A stretch of 22,438 nt of DNA, taken from contig JAHHSQ010000024.1 of the NCBI GenBank assembly GCA_020025135.1, forward strand, positions 1 to 22,438, written 5' to 3'. How positions within the stretch are numbered: position 1 is the first letter of the stretch; each line of letters begins with the position of its first letter. The position numbers and the translations under genes were made by a program. Below, piece after piece: positions 7,752 to 13,954 of this stretch. Under the pieces are notes generated by a model that saw only the letters and a program-made list of their open reading frames with translations, was not told the origin of the DNA and did not search any database. The DNA is from Pectinatus sp. Its GTDB lineage: Bacteria; Bacillota; Negativicutes; Selenomonadales; Selenomonadaceae.

Positions 7752-9077
7752 TTATTTCACACCAATTTGCACATAATGGAAACCATAATGCTTCATCAAT
7801 TTTAATTTATATTGATTTCTGCCGTCAAAAATAGTATGTCCTTTCATGCGTCCCTTCATTTCGATAAAATCTGGACTTTGAAATTCCTGCCATTCCGTCA
7901 ATAAGATGAGCGCATCTGCCTCTGCCAAAGCATCATACTTATTAGGAGCATAAACGATACTTGGGTAATTCTGCAGATAGTATTGCTTAGCCATATCCAT
8001 CGCCTTCGGGTCATAAACTGTAATAGTAGCTCCCAGCGATAACAGTTTAGAAATAATGATAATCGAGGGGGCTTCACGCATATCATCAGTGCCAGGTTTA
8101 AAAGCTAATCCCCATACAGCAAAATGCTTGCCATGCAAATCTGTACCATATTCCTTCACAATTTTCTGCACAAGCACCTCTTTTTGGAGTTTATTTACAC
8201 TTTCTACCGATTTCAATAACTTGGCATCATAACCATACTCTTCGCTAGTGCGAATAAGAGCTTGCACATCTTTAGGGAAACAACTGCCCCCATAACCACA
8301 TCCTGGATTGATAAAACTGTAGCCGATGCGTTGGTCACTGCCAATGCCGTGGCGTACCTTATTGATATCGGCCCCCACTCTTTCCGCGATATTGGCGACT
8401 TCATTGATAAAGGAAATCTTGGTGGCCAGCATAGAGTTAGCGGCGTATTTAGTCAATTCGGCACTCTTTACATCCATAATGATAAAAACTTCACGCGAAC
8501 GAATAAACGGTTCGTACAATTGCTTCATTATTTCAATAGATTGTGGATGTTCTGAGCCAATAATAACTCTGTCTGGTGTCATGAAATCAGCACAGGCATT
8601 GCCTTCTTTTAAAAATTCTGGATTAGAAATAATGTCAAACTTCAAATTAGAACCACGTTTAGTTAATTCTTCTTTAATGACCTTGCGGACTTTTTCTCCC
8701 GTTCCCACAGGAACAGTTGATTTATCAACAATGAACATATCATGTACCATATGTTTGCCGATATCACGAGCAGCTTGTAAGACATATTGTAAATCAGCAC
8801 TGCCATCTTCACCCATCGGTGTGCCAACGGCAATAAAACAAATATTAGCTTCGTGTAGGGCTTCGCCGATATCGGTCGTAAAAGACAAATTACCGCGTTC
8901 GTAATTATTTTTGACCATCTCAGTCAAACCAGGTTCATAAATGGGAATAACACCGCGTTGTAATTTATCTATTTTATTTTTGTCAACGTCGACGCAGATG
9001 ACATCATTTCCTACTTCTGCAAAACATGTGCCGGTAACTAGCCCGACATAGCCTGTACCAATCATTGCTATTTTCAA
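7752..9077 (-). CDS. ugd: UDP-glucose 6-dehydrogenase
   Basis: A 441-aa UDP-glucose/GDP-mannose dehydrogenase. The N-terminal NAD-binding Rossmann motif is IAMIGTGYVGLVTGTCFAEVGNDVICVDVD. A central domain carries the catalytic cysteine in INPGCGYGGSCFPKDVQAL (around residue 259), and the C-terminal UDP-binding domain includes VWGLAFKPGTDDMREAPS. It oxidises UDP-glucose twice to UDP-glucuronate for capsule, exopolysaccharide or cell-envelope sugars. The start is TTG at 9077 after GAGGTAAAG; the first residues MKIAMIGTGYVG match the family exactly. It is first in a minus-strand group with the pduX- and cobD-like genes, an unusual partnership with no obvious metabolic link. No other capsule genes are in the window. 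Confidence 0.95.
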   Translation of the reverse strand: MKIAMIGTGYVGLVTGTCFAEVGNDVICVDVDKNKIDKLQRGVIPIYEPGLTEMVKNNYERGNLSFTTDIGEALHEANICFIAVGTPMGEDGSADLQYVLQAARDIGKHMVHDMFIVDKSTVPVGTGEKVRKVIKEELTKRGSNLKFDIISNPEFLKEGNACADFMTPDRVIIGSEHPQSIEIMKQLYEPFIRSREVFIIMDVKSAELTKYAANSMLATKISFINEVANIAERVGADINKVRHGIGSDQRIGYSFINPGCGYGGSCFPKDVQALIRTSEEYGYDAKLLKSVESVNKLQKEVLVQKIVKEYGTDLHGKHFAVWGLAFKPGTDDMREAPSIIIISKLLSLGATITVYDPKAMDMAKQYYLQNYPSIVYAPNKYDALAEADALILLTEWQEFQSPDFIEMKGRMKGHTIFDGRNQYKLKLMKHYGFHYVQIGVK

Positions 9078-9478
9078 TTATCTTTACCTCACCCTTATTA
9101 TCTCACCATATTTACAATCAATCTTCGCTTAAAATAGAATGAACAAATATTAAGAGCGCTGATAGGTTATAAACCACGGCCGAGATAATACTTATATTAG
9201 ACTATATTTATCTAGAGTTATTATATCATATTTTTTCTTTCTCACACCCTATCATCTTTTCCCCCAAAATATAGTTCTATCCTATTCCTTAATACAACCA
9301 ATGTATATTTAACAATAAAAATTTTCCCCTCGCTCTCCCTAAAATGTTTTTATCGTTTGTATTTAAAACTACCAGCTTAGATAAACTTTGCTCCTTACTT
9401 CAAAAAAAAATATTTTTCGCTTATAATAGTATTAGATTATCTTATATGTTTTATTGTTTTTGGAAGAAGGTGTTATTG
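9078..9478. other. AT-rich divergent intergenic region between ugd and the PHP phosphatase gene
   Basis: A 401-nt gene-free stretch between divergent starts. It should hold promoters for both sides, but I see no strong consensus pair for ugd. An open frame runs from 9344 into the PHP gene, but its extra 45 residues are hydrophobic, AT-driven and absent from the family, so I treat that part as non-coding. No structured RNA, repeat or mobile-element end is evident. Confidence 0.5.
9399..9427 (+). promoter_or_regulatory. Possible promoter for the PHP phosphatase gene
   Basis: TTCAAA (9399-9404), a 17-base spacer and TATAAT (9422-9427) lie 52 nt before the chosen start. The -10 is perfect; the -35 matches at 4 of 6 positions. 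Chance occurrence is possible in this AT-rich stretch. Confidence 0.4.
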
Positions 9479-9826
9479 TTGCTCTTTGATTGTCATGTTC
9501 ATACAGATTTTTCTCCCGATTCTCGTACTTCCCTTCCCCAAGCCTTATCTTTCGCCAAGGCTCACGGACTGGGTATCATCACAACAGAGCATCTCGATTA
9601 TGCTTTTCCTCCCAGCGGTATAGATAATGTATTTTCTATACCAGATTATCAAGAGCGCGCTAAAAAGCATGCTTGCCCAGAACTATTAAGTGGTGTAGAA
9701 ATCAGTATGCAGGCCAAAACAGTGCGAAGCAATCGCGAATTTGCTGAAAAAGGCGGTTTTGACCTCATCATCATTTCCCAACACTCCGTCGATAATTACG
9801 ATATTTACCAAGAAAATTTCTTTTAT
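9479..9826 (+). CDS. PHP-family histidinol-phosphatase-like hydrolase, exon 1
   Basis: Exon 1 encodes the first 116 residues of a 259-aa PHP-domain phosphoesterase. The metal-binding residues visible here are in FDCHVHTDFS (H-x-H), TTEHLDY, the Glu of SGVEIS and the His of IISQHSVD. The coding sequence breaks after ENFFY, where a group I intron begins with TAA in frame. Joined to exon 2 the text reads ENFFY-TGTKKQTYSRYLEEI, with the length and spacing expected in this family. Start: TTG 9479, giving MLFDCHVHTDFS, with GAAGAAGG 8 nt upstream. These enzymes often dephosphorylate histidinol phosphate, but PHP specificity is variable and no his genes are nearby. Confidence 0.88.
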
Positions 9827-10241
9827 TAAAAGGGGGGCACCCCGCCTAGTAAGTCTATCGGGAAACTGGTAGATAGAGACAAATTCTTGTCCAACAAAGA
9901 AACTGAACTGCTGGAATGCCGTAAAGCCGATTAAACCACAATAAAGGCGTGAAAAAAAGCCTATATGACGGTGGCGAAAGCGGAAATAATTAATCGGATA
10001 ATACATGGTCAAATCCTAAACAAAGAAAATCGGTAATCAGCAACTAAGCTCCCAAAAGGAGAAAGCTCAACGACTATTCCCCGTGAAGGAAGTAGATACA
10101 AGCGTATCGAAGTGGTTTCGCCCTAACGGACAACGCCGAGGGAAAAGATATAGTCTGTGCTTATGGGAAACTATAAGAAGTTTAGAAACTATGTGAATTT
10201 AGCAAGTTCACATCAACCGCTGTTCTCTTTGAGAATGACAG
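9827..10241 (+). ncRNA. Group I self-splicing intron in the PHP phosphatase gene
   Basis: A 415-nt ORF-less group I intron. The core is textbook: CTCAACGACTA holding P7 strand GACTA (10072-10076), and AAGATATAGTC holding TAGTC (10151-10155). Between them is the hairpin GATAC-AAGC-GTATC (10095-10108), whose stem covaries completely with GGCGC/GCGCC in the intron at 257-693. P1 pairs exon TTTAT (9822-9826) with GTAAG (9849-9853), with U.G at the splice site. A TGTGAA/TTCACA hairpin (10192-10212) and TTCTC-TTT-GAGAA (10223-10235) form the P9 region, and the terminal G is 10241. Excision joins TAT to ACT in frame. The first intron codon is TAA, so unspliced mRNA terminates at the junction. No endonuclease or maturase is encoded. 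Confidence 0.93.
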
Positions 10242-10673
10242 ACTGGCACGAAAAAACAAACTTATTCTCGCTATCTAGAAGAAATTATTGCTCTTCTACC
10301 TAGATATGATTTTGGCAATATCTTGGGCCATTTAGATTATATTTGCCGTCGCTCACCTTATACCGACCCCAATCTCTATTATGAAGATTTCTCTCGAGAA
10401 ATAGATGAAATCTGGCGTCTCTGCTTAAAGTACGAAATTATACCAGAAATAAATACGCGCCGTTTCTACGATGAAGACGCTATCTTATCCTTAATCCCTA
10501 TTTATCGACAATATCATAAAATGGGTGGCAAGTACGTCACTTTAGGGAGCGACGCTCATGTTGCCAATATCATCGGCAAATACTTTGACAGGGCCGAACA
10601 TCTGGCTGACCTTTGCCAACTGCGGCCCATTTATCTAAAAAAACAGCAAATTGTACTAGCTACAGAAATTTAA
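10242..10673 (+). CDS. PHP-family histidinol-phosphatase-like hydrolase, exon 2
   Basis: Exon 2 encodes the C-terminal 143 residues, opening TGTKKQTYSRYLEEIIALLP. It supplies the remaining metal ligands and active-site features: the His in GNILGHLDYICRR, the EINTRRFY strand, and the Asp-His pair of YVTLGSDAHVANIIG. Because exon 1 carries the other ligands, neither half can be active alone. An ATG at 10323 (MGHLDY) would start an apparent truncated ORF, but it lies inside a conserved motif, has no suitable ribosome binding site and is not a natural start. The reading frame is intact to the stop at 10671-10673, arguing that the gene is under selection rather than a pseudogene. Confidence 0.88.
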   Translation, partial: TGTKKQTYSRYLEEIIALLPRYDFGNILGHLDYICRRSPYTDPNLYYEDFSREIDEIWRLCLKYEIIPEINTRRFYDEDAILSLIPIYRQYHKMGGKYVTLGSDAHVANIIGKYFDRAEHLADLCQLRPIYLKKQQIVLATEI

Positions 10674-11023
10674 AATTAAAAAAAATCCGAATTTCGCATC
10701 TGGAATAAAAACCAGTCATCTCATTTGGTTTGCGACATTAATAGCCACAGATGGGAATTTCCGCTCTAGGCCTTAAATACATGACCAAGAGAGTTATTAC
10801 TAACAACAGATAATAAAACGATGTACTAATAATTATAGCAATTATGCCAAAGACAGCAGAGGGCTTTGCACCGCAAAAACTTTTTAAGAAAGGTGGGATA
10901 TTTGCTCCCTCTGCAACATAGAAAAATTAACCATTTATATACTGCTTTCGTCAAATTTTAAACTCGTAAATGATAATTCTATGTTCTTCGTAGCAACAGG
11001 TCTTTAGACCTGCCTCCTTGACA
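10674..11023 (+). other. Structured non-coding leader upstream of the secreted protein gene
   Basis: A 350-nt gene-free stretch with several possible stems. GCAGAGGG (10856-10863) pairs with CCCTCTGC (10907-10914), enclosing CACC/GGTG. TCGCA/TGCGA lies near 10693-10734. CAGGTC-TTTA-GACCTG (10997-11012) lies immediately before the start. The segment from about 10861 to 10915 resembles one at 17808-17870 (minus), sharing GGGCTT, TTTAAGAAA and CTCCCTCTGCA. I do not recognise a known riboswitch class, and see no clear promoter. The terminal hairpin followed by TTGAC resembles the ends of IS200/IS605 elements, so a decayed insertion is possible. Confidence 0.4.
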
Positions 11024-12106
11024 ATGAAAATTTCACGCAAAATTTACAAACGTCTTATTTCACTTTCACTTTGCCTTTCGCTCTTTCTTTCCCCTCCACT
11101 GGTACTTGCTGCTCCTGTTACCGTTAGCACACCAGTTATAGATAGTAACACGACCAATAACGCTGGCAATGCCCTTCAACAAAAATTAATCGCTGTCGAA
11201 CAAGCTCTTCTTGGCGGAAAACAAACTGGTGCTATTTTAGACCGCCTCAATAATTTGGAGAGAGATTATTACGGTGGCACACAAAACGGCAGTCTGCAAG
11301 AGCGTATCGACAATATCTATAACCAAGTTTTTAACAATGACTACAATCCCTCTGCCATTGCCCAAATGAATGCCATCGAATGGGCTCTTATGCACAAGGT
11401 ATCTATGGAACCGATAAAAATTCGTTTAGCCAATTTAGAAAATCTCATTTACGGTAAAACATTGACAGGCAGTATGTACAGCCAAATGGTTGATTTAGGA
11501 AATGTAGCTTTTGGCAATAATCAGGAGCCAATTCCTCTCACCCGCACCATGGTTCCTGCCCATACCCTCATAAAAATAAAGTTACTCACTCCCATAAAAT
11601 CGGCTAATATGCAAGTTGGTGATACTGTCAAATATGCCGTAGCAGAAAATATCGTTTACAATGGAACTTTGATATTTGCTCAGGGAGAAATGGGTAAAGG
11701 TCATGTAACCGAAGTAAAACAAGCCAAAAATTTTGGTAGAAATGGCAAAGTAGATGTCGATTTTTCGCAAATACAGGCTTTTGACGGGCGCATGGTAAAC
11801 ACTTATTTGGGAGAAAAATCTAAGGAAGAAATGAAATCAGAAGCAATGGCAGCTGGTGCTAGCTTAGCTGGTATCGCTCTTCTCGGGCCGATAGGCATTA
11901 TTGGTGGCGCTTTTGTCCATGGCGAAAATGTCGACTTACCAGTCGGCACACAGTTATATATAGAAACTAAACAAGAAGTGCCTCTCTATGGCGTTGCCGT
12001 AAGTACACCTAGCAATGCCACCACCTCTAATAATGCTATCAATGCCAAAACAGTAGCTGCTATAAATGCTGATATTGCGGCTGATACTTCCGTACAAAAT
12101 AATTAA
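11024..12106 (+). CDS. Secreted or cell-envelope protein with internal repeats
   Basis: A 360-aa protein with a clear signal peptide: basic MKISRKIYKRL, a hydrophobic core LISLSLCLSLFLSPPLVL, and a likely cut after LVLA before APVTV. Two related repeats follow (about residues 45-95 and 105-155) with the pattern AIEWAL...RLANLE..IYG...TGSM, often ending in YGG or FG. A central domain (about 165-265, PAHTLIKIKLLTPIKSANMQVGDTVKYAV and KGHVTEVKQAKNFGRNGKVDVDF) looks beta-rich. A short glycine-rich hydrophobic segment follows near 275-295, and the tail is rich in Asn, Ala, Thr and Ser. I do not recognise a named function. Start is ATG 11024; TTG 11018 is also possible. No Shine-Dalgarno is visible; instead CCTCCTT, the anti-SD-like complement, sits just upstream. 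Confidence 0.75.
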   Translation: MKISRKIYKRLISLSLCLSLFLSPPLVLAAPVTVSTPVIDSNTTNNAGNALQQKLIAVEQALLGGKQTGAILDRLNNLERDYYGGTQNGSLQERIDNIYNQVFNNDYNPSAIAQMNAIEWALMHKVSMEPIKIRLANLENLIYGKTLTGSMYSQMVDLGNVAFGNNQEPIPLTRTMVPAHTLIKIKLLTPIKSANMQVGDTVKYAVAENIVYNGTLIFAQGEMGKGHVTEVKQAKNFGRNGKVDVDFSQIQAFDGRMVNTYLGEKSKEEMKSEAMAAGASLAGIALLGPIGIIGGAFVHGENVDLPVGTQLYIETKQEVPLYGVAVSTPSNATTSNNAINAKTVAAINADIAADTSVQNN

Positions 12107-12114
12107 AAACAAAA

Positions 12115-12156
12115 ATAAAAAATGACGTCAGTGATTATTCACTGACGTCATTTTTA
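12115..12156. terminator. Strong bidirectional terminator between converging genes
   Basis: A perfect 14-bp stem, AATGACGTCAGTGA (12121-12134) with TCACTGACGTCATT (12139-12152), and loop TTAT. It has A-rich sequence on the left and a T run on the right, so it serves both the secreted protein gene (plus) and the galactosamine operon (minus). Confidence 0.92.
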
Positions 12157-12163
12157 TTTAACA

Positions 12164-13090
12164 CTAAACTAATTCTCGAAAACGTACTTCACCCTTTATT
12201 TTCTTAACGGTAGATATTTCGATGGCCCCAGTAGCATCTAAAAGTGCATTAGACGTACCACAGGAGATAGCCAAAGCTACCTGTTCACGGCGTTGGTAAC
12301 CACGCTTTAATCCTACAGCCATGCCAGCAACAAAGGAATCGCCACTGCCAACCGTGTTGCGCGGATTTATCGCCGGTGGCACCGCCTGCCAAACTCTTTC
12401 ATCATTATCAACGAATAGGGCTCCTTTATCACCCAATGAAATTAGCGGACAAGCAATTCCCTCAGCTCGCCATTTAAGCAAAAGTTCTTTTCCATCAACA
12501 AGTGTTTTTATCTCTCGCTGCGCCAACTTTTGCACCTCATTTTGATTTGGTTTAATGAGGTATGGTTTCTGCTCAAATCCACGTTGCATGGCTGCTCCTG
12601 AACTATCCAAAAAAAATTTTTTCTTCATGGACATCTTTAATAGACGCGCATAAAAATCTCCAGGCAAGTTGCGCGGTAAACTGCCAGAGGCGACGATTAA
12701 ATCTGCTTGGGGAACCAATTCGGCAAAGGAGTTCAAAAACGCCACTTGTTCTTCTTCTTGAATAATTGGGCCTGGCTCTAAAATCTCTGTTTGCCCGCCA
12801 TCATCATCAATGATATTTAAGCAACACCTAGTCTCTTCTCGGCAACGCGTCAAGCGATGCGGAATATTTCGTGCTTGCAATTCTCGTTCGATATATAATC
12901 CATTGTAACCGCCAGCAAAACCAACGACTAATACTTCTTCTCCTAAAGCATGACAAACACTAGCCACATTGATGCCCTTGCCACCCGCTCTATTTTCTAC
13001 ACTTTTAATGCGATTTACCTGATGTTTTGACAAGTTCTCCAACCGATAGCGTTTGTCAATAGCAGCATTAAGGTTTACTACTAATATCAT
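12164..13090 (-). CDS. PfkB-family tagatose-6-phosphate / 1-phosphofructokinase
   Basis: A 308-aa PfkB (ribokinase) family kinase of the LacC/FruK group: substrate loop NLNAAIDKRYRLENL near the N-terminus, first signature GGKGINVASVCHALG (about 37-51), and second signature NPRNTVGSGDSFVAGMAVGL with the catalytic Asp of GSGDS. In this operon the expected reaction is tagatose-6-phosphate plus ATP to tagatose-1,6-bisphosphate, which feeds the aldolase encoded 6 nt upstream. Fructose-1-phosphate kinase activity cannot be excluded from sequence alone. It is the last gene of the operon. ATG 13090 has no visible Shine-Dalgarno, so translation may depend on coupling to the aldolase gene. It converges on the terminator at 12115-12156. 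Confidence 0.88.
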   Translation of the reverse strand: MILVVNLNAAIDKRYRLENLSKHQVNRIKSVENRAGGKGINVASVCHALGEEVLVVGFAGGYNGLYIERELQARNIPHRLTRCREETRCCLNIIDDDGGQTEILEPGPIIQEEEQVAFLNSFAELVPQADLIVASGSLPRNLPGDFYARLLKMSMKKKFFLDSSGAAMQRGFEQKPYLIKPNQNEVQKLAQREIKTLVDGKELLLKWRAEGIACPLISLGDKGALFVDNDERVWQAVPPAINPRNTVGSGDSFVAGMAVGLKRGYQRREQVALAISCGTSNALLDATGAIEISTVKKIKGEVRFRELV

Positions 13091-13096
13091 AACTAA

Positions 13097-13951
13097 TTAA
13101 TAGCGATTTTGACTACCGCAAAGGACAATCTTGTCTTCCGCTACTTCTAACATAGCGGCCTTAGCTGGTGTCAGGTATTTGCGCGGGTCATTTGCCTCTG
13201 GATGTTCTTTTAAATACTTACGCAAGGCATTAGCAAACGGTATCTTTAAATCAGTGGCAATATTGACCTTACAGATACCCAACTGAATTGTCTTTTGTAA
13301 CATTTCTGCTGGAACATCAGACGCTCCATGTAATACCAATGGTATGGAAATAACATCTCTAATAGCTGCTAAACGTTCAAAATCCAGATGTGGTTTTCCT
13401 TTATACAAACCATGAGCGGTACCTATGGCGACAGCTAAACTATCAATATCACACTGTCTGACAAACTCTACAGCATCTTCTGGGTTAGTATAAATTACAT
13501 CTTTTTCTTCCACTACAATATCATCTTCCATGCCAATTAGTTTGCCAAGCTCTGCTTCCACCGTCACATCATAGCGATGCGCATAGCTAGCGACTTCTTG
13601 CACTTTACTGATATTTTCTTTAAACGGTAATTTAGAAGCATCTATCATACAGGAAGTAAAGCCAGCCGTGATAGCAGATTTTATTTCTTCCACTTTTTCA
13701 AAATGGTCTAAATGTAAAGCAATAGGAATATCATACTTACGAGCAGCTGTCTCAGCCATAGCCACTAGGTAATCTGCGCCAGCATAGCGAACAGTAGAAG
13801 GCGTAGCGGCAATGATAAGAGGCGAGCGGTTTTTAATCGCTGCTTCCACGACAACTTGCATACTTTCCATATTGTGAATATTAAAGGCCGGCACAGCATA
13901 GTTCTCTTTCTGCGCCTGTAAGAGCATTTCTCTAGTAGATATAAGTGACAT
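13097..13951 (-). CDS. gatY: Class II tagatose-bisphosphate aldolase
   Basis: A 284-aa class II (zinc) aldolase, the length of GatY/KbaY. It shows VPAFNIHNMESMQVVVEAA, the catalytic Asp and zinc His in PIALHLDHFEKVE (around residue 80), the zinc-ligand motif AIGTAHGLYKG and the zinc His in IPLVLHGASDVP, followed by the phosphate-binding KVNIATDLK. It cleaves tagatose-1,6-bisphosphate into dihydroxyacetone phosphate and glyceraldehyde-3-phosphate. Fructose-bisphosphate aldolases share these motifs, but the deacetylase, AgaS and PTS neighbours favour the tagatose route. No GatZ/KbaZ helper subunit is in the window. Start ATG 13951 follows GGAAGGAAAAA, 3 nt after the deacetylase stop. Confidence 0.88.
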   Translation of the reverse strand: MSLISTREMLLQAQKENYAVPAFNIHNMESMQVVVEAAIKNRSPLIIAATPSTVRYAGADYLVAMAETAARKYDIPIALHLDHFEKVEEIKSAITAGFTSCMIDASKLPFKENISKVQEVASYAHRYDVTVEAELGKLIGMEDDIVVEEKDVIYTNPEDAVEFVRQCDIDSLAVAIGTAHGLYKGKPHLDFERLAAIRDVISIPLVLHGASDVPAEMLQKTIQLGICKVNIATDLKIPFANALRKYLKEHPEANDPRKYLTPAKAAMLEVAEDKIVLCGSQNRY

Positions 13952-13954
13952 AAA

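Noticed and set aside
9344..9478. Longer N-terminus for the PHP protein
   Set aside because: The added residues are AT-driven and not in the family; TTG 9479 has a well-placed ribosome binding site and gives the usual start.
9827..10241. Interpretation of the PHP gene as a frameshifted or insertion-disrupted pseudogene
   Set aside because: Both flanks stay open and conserved, removal of exactly 415 nt restores frame and family spacing, and the interrupting sequence has a full group I intron core.
257..10241. Group II introns or intact IStrons as explanation of the three intervening sequences
   Set aside because: There is no domain V-like hairpin or reverse transcriptase, and no tnpA/tnpB or IS605-type right-end hairpin inside any of them; the P7 core is that of group I.
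10845..10918. Possible 25-codon ORF (MPKTAEG...) in the leader before the secreted protein
   Set aside because: No ribosome binding site, and its sequence is explained by the inverted-repeat stem shared with 17808-17870.
10674..11023. Known riboswitch, T-box, 6S or SRP RNA in the leader
   Set aside because: I looked for class-defining motifs and found none; only generic stems are visible.
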